Assembly (NCBI RefSeq): GCF_004025965.2
Contig: NZ_SAYU02000044.1
Location: 1 to 34,834 of the forward strand
DNA from: Phycicoccus flavus
Lineage (GTDB): Bacteria; Actinomycetota; Actinomycetes; Actinomycetales; Dermatophilaceae
DNA length: 34,834 nucleotides
Direction of reading: 5' to 3'
The position numbers were made by a program, and so were the translations under genes. How positions within the stretch are numbered: the first letter of the stretch is position 1; the number at the start of each line of letters is the position of its first letter. The notes under the pieces were generated by a model. The model did not search any database. It was not told where the DNA came from and worked only from the letters and a program-made list of their open reading frames with translations. Of the stretch, positions 8,441-15,318 are shown one piece after another.

Positions 8441-8476
8441 GTTGTGCGAGACGCAACGGGTTGCGTGTGGCGCAAC
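8441..8476. promoter_or_regulatory. Tandem 17-bp dyads upstream of the formate dehydrogenase operon
   Basis: Two copies of GTTGyG-N5-CGCAAC lie at 8441-8457 and 8460-8476, separated by 2 bp, with centres 19 bp apart. The second is a perfect 6-bp inverted repeat; the first has one mismatch. They sit about 65-105 bp upstream of the candidate -10, typical for an activator or a dimer pair. The TTGCG-N5-CGCAA form resembles IclR-family operators, but the regulator is not in the window. Confidence 0.6.
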
Positions 8477-8504
8477 GAAGGGGCCAGGCCCGGCCGGCGC
8501 CCGT

Positions 8505-8522
8505 GGGCCCCGGCGGGGGCCC
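8505..8522 (-). terminator. Hairpin terminator downstream of asnB
   Basis: A perfect 7-bp G+C stem (GGGCCCC / GGGGCCC) with a 4-nt loop lies 4 bp after the asnB stop codon. There is no U-run, as is common for actinobacterial terminators. Confidence 0.5.
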
Positions 8523-8526
8523 GCGG

Positions 8527-10419
8527 TCAGAGGTGGACGGGGTACTGCGGCTCCGGGACCTCGACGGCGATCCGGTCCTCGACGAAGATGCCGTGCCAGA
8601 GGAGCACGACGAGCACCGTCCAGATCTTGCGGGAGAGGTCGTGCGGGCCGGCGCGGTGCTCGTCGATCATCCGCAGCACGGCCTGCCGGTCGACGAGGTC
8701 GTCGGCCCCGGACTCCAGGACGATGGCGCGCGCCCAGTCGTACATCTCGTCCTTGAGCCAGTGCCGGATCGGGACCGGGAAGCCGAGCTTGGGCCGGTTG
8801 AGCACGTGCGGCGGGACGATGAGCTCCATGGCCCGGCGCAGCGCGAACTTCGTCGTCCCCCGGGTCAGCTTCTCCTCGACCGCCAGGCCGGCGGCGGCCT
8901 CGAGGACGACGGTGTCGAGGAACGGCACCCGCAGCTCCAGGCTGTTGGCCATCGTCATCTTGTCGGCCTTGACGAGGATGTCGCCGCGCAGCCAGGTGAA
9001 CAGGTCGACGTACTGCATGCGGGTCGGGCCGTCGAGGTGGGTCGTCGCCGCGTAGTGCTCGGCGGTGACGTCGGCGTGCCCGACGGCGGGGTCGAAGGAG
9101 CGCAGGAAGCCCATCTCGTCGGGGCGGAAGATGCGGGCGTTGCCGTAGTACCGCTGCTCGAGGGTCTTGGACCCGCGGCGCAGCAGGTCCTTGCCGCGCA
9201 CGCCCTCGGGGATGACCCGCGAGGCCCTGCCGAGCCCGCGCCGCACCGGGCCGGGCACCTTGTCGAACGGCGCGAGCGAGATGGCCTCGTGGTAGATCGT
9301 GTAGCCGCCGAACAGCTCGTCGGCGCCCTCGCCGGAGAGGACGACCTTGACGTGCTTGCGGGCCTCGCGCGCGATGAAGTAGAGCGGGACGAGCGCGGGG
9401 TCGGCCACCGGGTCGTCGAGGTACCAGACGATGAGCGGCAGGACGTCCATCATCTCCCGCGGCGTGACGACCTTCGTGACGTGCTCGACGCCGATGGCGG
9501 CCGCCGACTCCGCCGCGACGTCGATCTCGGAGTAGCCCTCGCGCTCGAAGCCGGTGGTGAAGGTCAGCAGGTCCGGGTTGTGCCGCTTGGCCAGCGCGGC
9601 GATGGCCGTGGAGTCGATGCCGCCGGAGAGGAAGGACCCGACGGTGACGTCGGCGCGCATGTGCTTGGCGACCGAGTCCTCGAGCGCCTCCGCGATCCGG
9701 CGGTACAGCGCGTCGGGGTCGGCGGAGCGGCGGGGCCGGAAGTCGGGGCGGAAGTAGCGCTCGGTGCGCAGCGGCCCGCCGGGGCGCAGGGTGAAGGAGG
9801 TGCCGGACTCGACCCGCTCGACGCCCTCGTGCAGCGTCGCTGGCTCGGGGACGTACTGCAGCTCCAGGTAGTGCTGCAGGGCCCGGGTGTCGACGGTGCG
9901 GCGCTGCGGGGCGAGGTCGAGCAGCACCTTCTTCTCGGAGGAGAAGAACGTGCCGCGCTCGTCGGTCGTCGTGAAGAGCGGCTTGATGCCGAAGGGGTCC
10001 CGGGCGCCGAACGCGACGCGCTCCTGGGTGTCCCAGATGACGAAGGCGAACATGCCGCGCAGCTGCGAGACGACCGCCGGGCCGAGGTGGTGGTAGCCGG
10101 CGACGATGGTCTCGGTGTCGCCGTCGGTGGAGAAGGTGGCGCCGAACTCCTCGGTGAGGCGCTGCCTCACCTCGAGGTAGTTGTAGATCTCCCCGTTGAA
10201 GACGATGCGGTAGCGGTCGTCGGCGTAGGGCAGCGGCTGGTGCGAGCCCTCGATGTCGATGATGGACAGCCGGCGGAAGCCGAGCACGGCGTCGTCGTCG
10301 GACCACACGCCGTCGTCGTCCGGGCCGCGGTGGCGCATGTCCGTGAGGGCCGCGGACACCCCGTCGACGAGGGCCGGGGCCGAGCCGTCCGGGGTGATGA
10401 CAGCGAAGAGACCGCACAT
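8527..10419 (-). CDS. asnB: Asparagine synthetase, glutamine-hydrolysing
   Basis: The protein has 630 residues and converts aspartate, glutamine and ATP to asparagine. The N-terminal class II glutaminase domain starts MCGLFAVI, so Cys2 becomes the nucleophile after Met removal. RHRGPDDDG (29-37), NGEIYNY (75-81) and GDTET (100-104) are the glutamine-site motifs. The C-terminal synthetase domain has the ATP-pyrophosphatase loop SGGIDS at 265-270 and the later GEGADELFGGY. The ATG at 10419 is set by the essential Cys2. Upstream, ggaag about 10 nt before the ATG is a weak ribosome site. It diverges from rpsO. Length and motifs fit the AsnB form of actinobacteria. Some members of this group act in cell-wall precursor amidation, so true asparagine synthesis is inferred. 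Confidence 0.92.
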   Translation of the reverse strand: MCGLFAVITPDGSAPALVDGVSAALTDMRHRGPDDDGVWSDDDAVLGFRRLSIIDIEGSHQPLPYADDRYRIVFNGEIYNYLEVRQRLTEEFGATFSTDGDTETIVAGYHHLGPAVVSQLRGMFAFVIWDTQERVAFGARDPFGIKPLFTTTDERGTFFSSEKKVLLDLAPQRRTVDTRALQHYLELQYVPEPATLHEGVERVESGTSFTLRPGGPLRTERYFRPDFRPRRSADPDALYRRIAEALEDSVAKHMRADVTVGSFLSGGIDSTAIAALAKRHNPDLLTFTTGFEREGYSEIDVAAESAAAIGVEHVTKVVTPREMMDVLPLIVWYLDDPVADPALVPLYFIAREARKHVKVVLSGEGADELFGGYTIYHEAISLAPFDKVPGPVRRGLGRASRVIPEGVRGKDLLRRGSKTLEQRYYGNARIFRPDEMGFLRSFDPAVGHADVTAEHYAATTHLDGPTRMQYVDLFTWLRGDILVKADKMTMANSLELRVPFLDTVVLEAAAGLAVEEKLTRGTTKFALRRAMELIVPPHVLNRPKLGFPVPIRHWLKDEMYDWARAIVLESGADDLVDRQAVLRMIDEHRAGPHDLSRKIWTVLVVLLWHGIFVEDRIAVEVPEPQYPVHL

Positions 10420-10535
10420 GGGGCCTACTCTTCCATCCCGGCGCGGGCCGCCGCGCGAGGCCGCCCCGACCCACCCGCGGTCGCCGCGTCCGCCCCGGCG
10501 ACGGCGCGGATTAGGGGCCCCGGTACCCCCGCTGG

Positions 10536-10541
10536 TAACCT
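10536..10541 (+). promoter_or_regulatory. Candidate rpsO -10 box
   Basis: TAACCT fits TANNNT and would start a leader of about 94 nt before rpsO. A poor -35 (ttaggg) lies 19 bp upstream. A leader of this length could hold the S15 autoregulatory site known in other bacteria, but I see no clear pseudoknot. Confidence 0.4.
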
Positions 10542-10641
10542 TGGGGACTGCCGTGAGATCGGCCGCGGACCCACAGAGCCCCGGTGAACCAGCCCGGGAG
10601 CGCCGCGCAGCAGACACCAGGAACAGGAGAGTCGTCGCCCC

Positions 10642-10911
10642 ATGCCACTGAGCACCGACGTCAAGAAGCAGATCATCGACGAGTACGGCAGCGCCGAGGG
10701 CGACACCGGCTCCCCGGAGGTGCAGATCGCGCTGCTCACCCAGCGCATCAAGGACCTCACCGAGCACAGCCGCCAGCACGCGCACGACCACCACTCCCGC
10801 CGTGGTCTGCTGCTCCTGGTCGGCCGTCGCCGCCGGCTCCTGCGCTACCTGGAGAGCATCGACGTCGAGCGCTACCGCTCGCTCATCAAGCGGCTCGGCC
10901 TGCGTCGTTGA
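10642..10911 (+). CDS. rpsO: 30S ribosomal protein S15
   Basis: This is an 89-residue protein of the standard S15 length. It binds the three-way junction of 16S rRNA and nucleates the platform of the 30S subunit. The hallmark stretches are visible: [16 protein letters not shown] at 20-35, [19 protein letters not shown] at 38-56, then [11 protein letters not shown] ggag lies about 12 nt before the ATG. It is followed by a 14-bp hairpin terminator and then pnp, the almost universal rpsO-pnp order. Confidence 0.98.
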   Translation: MPLSTDVKKQIIDEYGSAEGDTGSPEVQIALLTQRIKDLTEHSRQHAHDHHSRRGLLLLVGRRRRLLRYLESIDVERYRSLIKRLGLRR

Positions 10912-10923
10912 GACTTCCGAGAG

Positions 10924-10956
10924 GGCGGTCCTCACACATCCCGTGTGAGGACCGCC
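10924..10956 (+). terminator. Strong rho-independent-type terminator after rpsO
   Basis: A perfect 14-bp stem (10924-10937 with 10943-10956) has a 5-nt loop ATCCC and is followed by TTCTC. It starts 12 bp after the rpsO stop. It should separate rpsO from pnp, leaving read-through or a second promoter to express pnp. Confidence 0.85.
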
Positions 10957-11101
10957 TTCTCGCATGAGCGGCCCCGGTCGCTCGCGAAGAACCCACAACT
11001 GAACACGGACCACCACCGGCGCCGCTCCGGCGCCGGGCGAAGGAACGCCCGCGCACAACGACGATGCGCGTGGCGGACATGACATGAGAAAAGGAGGGCC
11101 C
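10957..11101 (+). promoter_or_regulatory. Structured 5' leader of pnp (possible Actino-pnp RNA)
   Basis: Between the rpsO terminator and pnp lie two hairpins. One has an 8-bp perfect stem, CCGGCGCC / GGCGCCGG, with a 5-nt loop at 11016-11036. The other has a 6-bp stem, CGCGCA / TGCGCG, with a 9-nt loop at 11050-11070. The strong ribosome site AAAAGGAGGG follows. A conserved leader named the Actino-pnp motif is known before actinobacterial pnp genes, and its position matches. I could not test the consensus. No convincing -10 box is seen here. Confidence 0.45.
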
Positions 11102-13492
11102 ATGGAGGGTCCCGAGATCACCGCCACCGAAGCCGTCATCGACAACGGAAGCTTCGGCACCCGCACCGTCCGGTTCGAGACCGGACGCCTGGCCAAGCAG
11201 GCCGGAGGAGCGGTCGCCGCCTACCTCGACGACGACACGATGCTCCTGTCCACGACCACCGCCGGGAAGCACCCGCGCGAGGGGTTCGACTTCTTCCCCC
11301 TGACCGTCGACGTCGAGGAGCGGATGTACGCCGCGGGCAAGATCCCCGGCAGCTTCTTCCGCCGTGAGGGCCGCCCGTCGACCGACGCCATCCTCACCTG
11401 CCGGCTCATCGACCGGCCGCTGCGCCCGACCTTCCGCAAGGGCCTGCGCAACGAGGTCCAGGTCGTCATCAGCGTCCTGTCCCTCAACCCGGACCACCAG
11501 TACGACGTCCTCGCCATCAACGGCGCCAGCGCGTCGACGCAGATCTCCGGTCTGCCGTTCTCCGGCCCGATCGGCGCCACCCGCGTCAGCCTCGTCGACG
11601 GCCAGTGGGTCGCCTTCCCGAACTTCAGCGACATCGAGCGCTCGACGTTCGACATGGTCGTCGCGGGCCGCATCGCCGGCGACGACGTCGCGATCATGAT
11701 GGTCGAGGCCGAGTCCACGGAGAACACCTGGGACCTGGTCAAGACCGCCGGCAAGACCGCCCCCACCGAGGAGGTCGTCGCCGAGGGTCTCGAGGCCTCG
11801 AAGAAGTTCATCAAGGTCCTGTGCGAGGCGCAGACCGAGCTGGCCGAGAAGGCCGCCAAGCCGGTCGAGGAGTTCCCGATCTTCCTCGACTACGAGGACG
11901 ACGCCTACGACGCGGTCGAGCAGGCCACCTCCGGTGACCTCGCGAGCGCGCTGCAGATCGCCGGCAAGCAGGAGCGCGAGGAGCGCATCGACGAGATCAA
12001 GGCGTCGATGAAGGACTCGCTCGGCGAGCGCTTCGAGGGCCGCGACAAGGAGCTGTCGGCCGCGTACCGCAGCGTGCAGAAGAAGCTCGTCCGCGAGCGC
12101 ATCCTGCGCGACAAGGTCCGCATCGACGGCCGCGGCCTCGCCGACATCCGCGCCCTCTCCGCCGAGGTCGAGGTCCTGCCGCGCACGCACGGCTCGGCCA
12201 TCTTCGAGCGTGGCGAGACCCAGATCATGGGCGTCACGACGCTGAACATGCTCCGCATGGAGCAGCAGCTCGACACGCTGTCGCCGACGACGCGCAAGCG
12301 CTACATGCACAACTACAACTTCCCGCCGTACTCGACCGGTGAGACCGGCCGCGTGGGCTCGCCCAAGCGCCGCGAGATCGGCCACGGGGCGCTCGCCGAG
12401 CGGGCCCTCATGCCGGTCCTGCCGACCCGCGAGGAGTTCCCGTACGCCATCCGCCAGGTCTCCGAGGCGCTCGGGTCCAACGGCTCGACGTCGATGGGCT
12501 CGGTCTGCGCGTCCACCCTGTCGCTGCTCAACGCCGGGGTGCCGCTGCGCGCCCCGGTCGCCGGCATCGCGATGGGCCTGGTCTCCGCGGAGGTCGACGG
12601 GCAGACGCAGTACGCGGCGCTCACCGACATCCTCGGCGCCGAGGACGCCTTCGGCGACATGGACTTCAAGGTCGCCGGCACCCGGGAGTTCGTCACGGCC
12701 ATCCAGCTCGACACCAAGCTCGACGGCATCCCCGCCGACGTGCTGGCCGGCGCGCTGACCCAGGCCCGCGACGCCCGGTTCCACATCCTCGACGTCATGA
12801 ACGAGGCCATCGACGCCCCGGACGAGATGTCCCCGTACGCCCCGCGCGTCATCTCGGTGAAGGTGCCGGTCGACAAGATCGGCGAGGTCATCGGCCCCAA
12901 GGGCAAGATGATCAACCAGATCCAGGAGGACACCGGCGCCGACATCTCCATCGAGGACGACGGCACCGTCTACATCGGCGCCACCGACGGCCCGTCGGCC
13001 GAGGCCGCCCGCGCGGCGGTCAACGCGATCGCCAACCCGCAGATGCCGGAGATCGGCGAGCGCTTCCTCGGCACCGTCGTGAAGACGACGACCTTCGGGG
13101 CGTTCGTCTCGCTGCTGCCGGGCAAGGACGGCCTGCTGCACATCTCCGAGGTGCGCAAGCTCGTCGGCGGCAAGCGGATCGACGCGGTCGAGGACGTCCT
13201 GGCCGTCGGCCAGAAGATCCAGGTCGAGCTCAAGGAGATCGACCCGCGCGGCAAGCTGAGCCTCGCCGCGGTCCTCGCCGAGGGCGAGGGTGGCTCCGAC
13301 GCCGAGGTCCCGGCCCCGGCGCCGGCGGCCTCCGACGACGCCGACCCGGTCGACGACGTGGATGACGAGGACGGCGACGACGAGGGCGGCGAGCGCTCCG
13401 AGCGCGGCGACCGTCCGCGCCGCAACCGTCGCCGTCGCGGCGGTCGTGGCCGGGGCGAGCGCTCCGACGAGGGCGCGAACGCCGACGCCTGA
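11102..13492 (+). CDS. pnp: Polyribonucleotide nucleotidyltransferase (PNPase)
   Basis: This 796-residue trimeric 3'-5' phosphorolytic exoribonuclease belongs to the RNA-decay machinery. Two RNase PH-like domains (about 10-150 and 340-560) flank the helical linker. A KH domain follows near 580-640 ([16 protein letters not shown]), then an S1 domain near 652-722 ([27 protein letters not shown]). I chose the ATG at 11102 because AAAAGGAGGG lies 4-13 nt before it; an in-frame ATG at 11084 overlaps that site. The last 60 residues form an unusual tail: an acidic part ([13 protein letters not shown]) followed by an Arg/Gly-rich part ([17 protein letters not shown]). The tail is probably disordered and RNA-binding. 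Confidence 0.97.
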   Translation: MEGPEITATEAVIDNGSFGTRTVRFETGRLAKQAGGAVAAYLDDDTMLLSTTTAGKHPREGFDFFPLTVDVEERMYAAGKIPGSFFRREGRPSTDAILTCRLIDRPLRPTFRKGLRNEVQVVISVLSLNPDHQYDVLAINGASASTQISGLPFSGPIGATRVSLVDGQWVAFPNFSDIERSTFDMVVAGRIAGDDVAIMMVEAESTENTWDLVKTAGKTAPTEEVVAEGLEASKKFIKVLCEAQTELAEKAAKPVEEFPIFLDYEDDAYDAVEQATSGDLASALQIAGKQEREERIDEIKASMKDSLGERFEGRDKELSAAYRSVQKKLVRERILRDKVRIDGRGLADIRALSAEVEVLPRTHGSAIFERGETQIMGVTTLNMLRMEQQLDTLSPTTRKRYMHNYNFPPYSTGETGRVGSPKRREIGHGALAERALMPVLPTREEFPYAIRQVSEALGSNGSTSMGSVCASTLSLLNAGVPLRAPVAGIAMGLVSAEVDGQTQYAALTDILGAEDAFGDMDFKVAGTREFVTAIQLDTKLDGIPADVLAGALTQARDARFHILDVMNEAIDAPDEMSPYAPRVISVKVPVDKIGEVIGPKGKMINQIQEDTGADISIEDDGTVYIGATDGPSAEAARAAVNAIANPQMPEIGERFLGTVVKTTTFGAFVSLLPGKDGLLHISEVRKLVGGKRIDAVEDVLAVGQKIQVELKEIDPRGKLSLAAVLAEGEGGSDAEVPAPAPAASDDADPVDDVDDEDGDDEGGERSERGDRPRRNRRRRGGRGRGERSDEGANADA

Positions 13493-13526
13493 CCCGAGGC
13501 GACGCGCCCGCGCGTCCGCCCGACCC

Positions 13527-13561
13527 GGAGCCCCGGTGCACCTCGCGTGCGCCGGGGCTCC
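13527..13561 (+). terminator. Terminator hairpin after pnp
   Basis: A 15-bp stem with one G-U pair (13527-13541 with 13547-13561) and a 5-nt loop CTCGC lies 34 bp after the pnp stop. No U-run follows. Confidence 0.75.
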
Positions 13562-13630
13562 GGCGTCCTGCGGGCACGGCCGGTGGGGGACAGCGGCCCG
13601 TTGGTGCCACCCCGGCGGCGCGTCGTGGGC

Positions 13631-13636
13631 TACCGT
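13631..13636 (+). promoter_or_regulatory. Candidate -10 box for the small gene at 13687
   Basis: TACCGT fits TANNNT and would give a leader of about 44 nt with the ribosome site GGGGGT 7 nt before the ATG. No clear -35 box is seen. Confidence 0.4.
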
Positions 13637-13686
13637 GGGCGGACAGCGCGGCCGGGGGAGACGGCCGCCGACCTGGGGGTTTCACG

Positions 13687-13899
13687 ATGGAGAAGACCGG
13701 GGACCGCACGGGTCCCGACCATGACCGCAGCACGGACCACGAGCCGGCCGAGGACGTGACGGGGGCCGTCCGTGGGCCGTCGGGCGCACCGCCGGCCGAC
13801 GGCCGCGGGACGCCGGACGTCGACCCCGAGGACGCGGGCGCGGGCACGGCGACCTGGCCGGCGCGCACGCCGGGCTCCGGGGGCAGCGCCTGGGCCTGA
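13687..13899 (+). CDS. Small hydrophilic protein, function unknown
   Basis: The protein has 70 residues and is rich in Asp, Glu, Gly, Pro and Thr, with no membrane segment or Cys. It looks disordered. Support for coding: nearly every codon ends in G or C, a GGGGGT ribosome site lies 7 nt upstream, a candidate promoter lies at 13631, and a very strong terminator follows at 13929. I recognise no family. In GC-rich DNA, open frames of this length also occur by chance on the other strand, so confidence is moderate. Confidence 0.45.
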   Translation: MEKTGDRTGPDHDRSTDHEPAEDVTGAVRGPSGAPPADGRGTPDVDPEDAGAGTATWPARTPGSGGSAWA

Positions 13900-13928
13900 G
13901 CCCGGGTGACACGTGACATCCGGAACGA

Positions 13929-13967
13929 CGAACGGGCCCGCCCCCGGTGTGGGGGCGGGCCCGTTCG
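13929..13967. terminator. Bidirectional terminator between two convergent small genes
   Basis: A perfect 17-bp stem (13929-13945 with 13951-13967) has a 5-nt loop GGTGT. It lies 29 bp after the stop of the plus-strand small gene and 18 bp after the stop of the minus-strand 45-aa gene, so it can serve both. It is one of the most stable hairpins in the window, and its placement supports both small genes. Confidence 0.85.
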
Positions 13968-13985
13968 AGCGTCCTGGTCGCCGGC

Positions 13986-14123
13986 TCAGGCGGCGTCGCG
14001 GGTGCGCAGGCGATGCGGCGTGCGCCACTGCATCTCCATGCGCGTGCGTCCGTCGGCGTCGACGACCGGCACCCAGCGGACGGCGAGACCGGTGCGCGTC
14101 GTCGTGGTCGTGGCCTTCTTCAT
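13986..14123 (-). CDS. 45-residue basic small protein, function unknown
   Basis: The protein starts MKKATTTTTRTGLAVRWVPV and continues with VDADGRTRMEMQWRTP; it has 45 residues, no Cys and no membrane helix. A Lys/Thr/Arg-rich leader precedes a short beta-like segment. Coding support: GGAAGGGGG lies 6 nt before the ATG, a TACCCT -10 lies at 14168-14163, and a strong terminator follows. The promoter lies among GTTCACC repeats that look like PHO boxes. It is too short for routine gene calling. I do not know a function; the basic, compact nature would suit a nucleic-acid or ribosome ligand, which is speculation. Confidence 0.65.
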   Translation of the reverse strand: MKKATTTTTRTGLAVRWVPVVDADGRTRMEMQWRTPHRLRTRDAA

Positions 14124-14142
14124 GGGAGCCCCCTTCCGGCTC

Positions 14143-14193
14143 GTTCACCTGGTGTTCACCCCAGGGTACCCCAACGGTGGCCGTCAGGTGAAC
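14143..14193. promoter_or_regulatory. PHO-box-like direct repeats framing the promoter of the 45-aa gene
   Basis: On the plus strand GTTCACC occurs at 14143 and 14154, exactly 11 bp apart, the PhoP (PHO box) repeat pattern of Streptomyces. On the minus strand GTTCACC at 14193-14187 is followed 11 bp on by GGCCACC at 14182-14176, an imperfect second box. The minus-strand box covers the -35 position of the promoter, whose -10 TACCCT is at 14168-14163. The plus-strand box covers the start site and early leader. Activation from one box and repression from the other is an inference. Confidence 0.55.
14163..14168 (-). promoter_or_regulatory. -10 box of the 45-aa gene
   Basis: Minus-strand TACCCT lies 17 bp from TTCACC (-35 position, 14191-14186 region). 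The start would be near 14156, giving a leader of about 33 nt that contains GGAAGGGGG. Confidence 0.55.
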
Positions 14194-14335
14194 GGAACAT
14201 GAACACGCCCGCGTCCGTGCAGGTGAGAAGGTCGCGGCGCCGACGCCGAAGGCCGCCCTAGGGTGTGACGAACGGGACCCCAGGGGCCGGTGGGACGAGG
14301 TCGGACGCCCCGGCGGCCCGGCGCCGCGCCCTGGC

Positions 14336-14341
14336 TACAGT
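14336..14341 (+). promoter_or_regulatory. -10 box of a leaderless dapB promoter
   Basis: TACAGT ends 7 nt before the dapB ATG, so the transcript probably begins at the start codon. A second possible -10 (TAGGGT, 14259-14264) could make a longer transcript. Confidence 0.55.
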
Positions 14342-14348
14342 GGCGGCC

Positions 14349-15095
14349 ATGAGCACCCGAGTCGCCGTCATCGGTGCCGCCGGCCGGATGGGGTCGAGCG
14401 TGTGCGGCGCCGTCGAGGCCGCCGACGACCTCGAGCTCGTCGGCCGGTTCGACGCCCGTGACGACCTCGGCGACCTCGGCGGGGCCGAGGTCGCCGTCGA
14501 GTTCAGCGTCCCCGACGCCTCGCCCGGCAACGTCGCGCACTGCGTCGGGCGCGGCGTCCACGTCGTCGTCGGGACCACCGGCTGGGACGAGGGGCGCCTG
14601 GCCACCCTGCGCGAGCAGCTGTCCGCGGCCCCCGAGGTCGGCGTGCTCGTCGCCCCCAACTTCGCCGTCGGCGCCGTCCTCATGATGGAGCTCGCCCGCC
14701 GGGCCGCGCCGTTCTTCGAGTCGGTCGAGGTCGTCGAGCTGCACCACCCGGACAAGGTCGACGCGCCGTCGGGCACGGCCGCCCGGACCGCCGACCTCGT
14801 CGGCGCCGCCCGCGAGGCCGCCGGCTGCGACCCGGTCCCGGACGCGACGACCCACGACGAGGGCGGCGCGCGCGGCGCGGTCGTCCACGGCGTCCCCGTG
14901 CACTCGGTGCGCCTGCGCGGGCTCGTCGCCCACCAGGAGGTCCTGCTGGGCAACCCGGGCGAGACGCTGAGCATCCGGCACGACTCCCTCGACCGTGCGT
15001 CCTTCATGACGGGAGTCGTCACGGCCGTGCGCGAGGTGTCCGGCCGGCCCGGCCTCACGGTCGGGCTGGAGCACTACCTCGGCCTCGACGGCTGA
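14349..15095 (+). CDS. dapB: 4-hydroxy-tetrahydrodipicolinate reductase
   Basis: This 248-residue cytoplasmic enzyme of the diaminopimelate/lysine pathway reduces the DapA product with NAD(P)H. The nucleotide-binding loop GAAGRMG is at 9-15, FSVPDAS follows near 52, and GTTGW is at 75-79. The catalytic signature ELHHPDKVDAPSGTA is at 130-144, with the catalytic His132/133 and Lys136. The length is typical of actinobacterial DapB (about 245). I chose the ATG at 14349 because the dinucleotide-fold strand begins immediately and a -10 box lies 7 nt before it; the open frame upstream is not coding-like. The usual downstream partners thyX and dapA are replaced by the nitrate operon. Confidence 0.96.
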   Translation: MSTRVAVIGAAGRMGSSVCGAVEAADDLELVGRFDARDDLGDLGGAEVAVEFSVPDASPGNVAHCVGRGVHVVVGTTGWDEGRLATLREQLSAAPEVGVLVAPNFAVGAVLMMELARRAAPFFESVEVVELHHPDKVDAPSGTAARTADLVGAAREAAGCDPVPDATTHDEGGARGAVVHGVPVHSVRLRGLVAHQEVLLGNPGETLSIRHDSLDRASFMTGVVTAVREVSGRPGLTVGLEHYLGLDG

Positions 15096-15130
15096 GTCGG
15101 CACACCCTCCGACCTGCGCGGACGCCCCGT

Positions 15131-15157
15131 GTGACGAGCGTGTTACGGGCTGCTCAC
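15131..15157 (+). promoter_or_regulatory. Candidate GlnR-type boxes upstream of narK
   Basis: GTGAC-N6-GTTAC (15131-15146) is followed in phase by CTCAC at 15153, so three half-site-like 5-mers lie at 11-bp steps. GlnR sites have the form gTnAC-N6-GaAAc. The first half matches fully; the second matches gTnAC on the opposite strand. A weaker GCCAC-N5-GAAAC lies at 15211-15225. GlnR control of nitrate genes is established in Streptomyces and mycobacteria; here it is inferred. Confidence 0.4.
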
Positions 15158-15235
15158 CTCCCTGTCCCACCCGTCGCTGAGGCGGATGTTGCCGACGGTT
15201 CACAGCAGCCGCCACCTCGCGAAACACGCCTCTCC

Positions 15236-15241
15236 TAGCGT
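15236..15241 (+). promoter_or_regulatory. -10 box of the nitrate operon
   Basis: TAGCGT fits TANNNT. The start would be near 15248, giving a leader of about 70 nt. The -35 position (cacctc) is poor, as expected for an activator-dependent promoter. Confidence 0.45.
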
Positions 15242-15318
15242 TCCCTGCGTCCGACAACGACGGGGGCGCCGGTCGTCGGCGTCCTCCGGGACGCCACGAA
15301 CCACTCGGAAGGGCAGCC

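Noticed and set aside
11084-11101. Earlier ATG as the pnp start
   Set aside because: It would place the ribosome site AAAAGGAGGG inside the coding sequence and has no site of its own.
13630-14148. Long minus-strand frame across the two small genes
   Set aside because: It runs through the 17-bp terminator hairpin and translates as repetitive Arg/Gly/Pro; the 45-aa frame in another phase has a better start, ribosome site and promoter.
15198-15225. PHO box upstream of narK
   Set aside because: Only one GTTCAC is present; the position 11 bp later (CGCCAC region) matches too poorly for a direct-repeat box.
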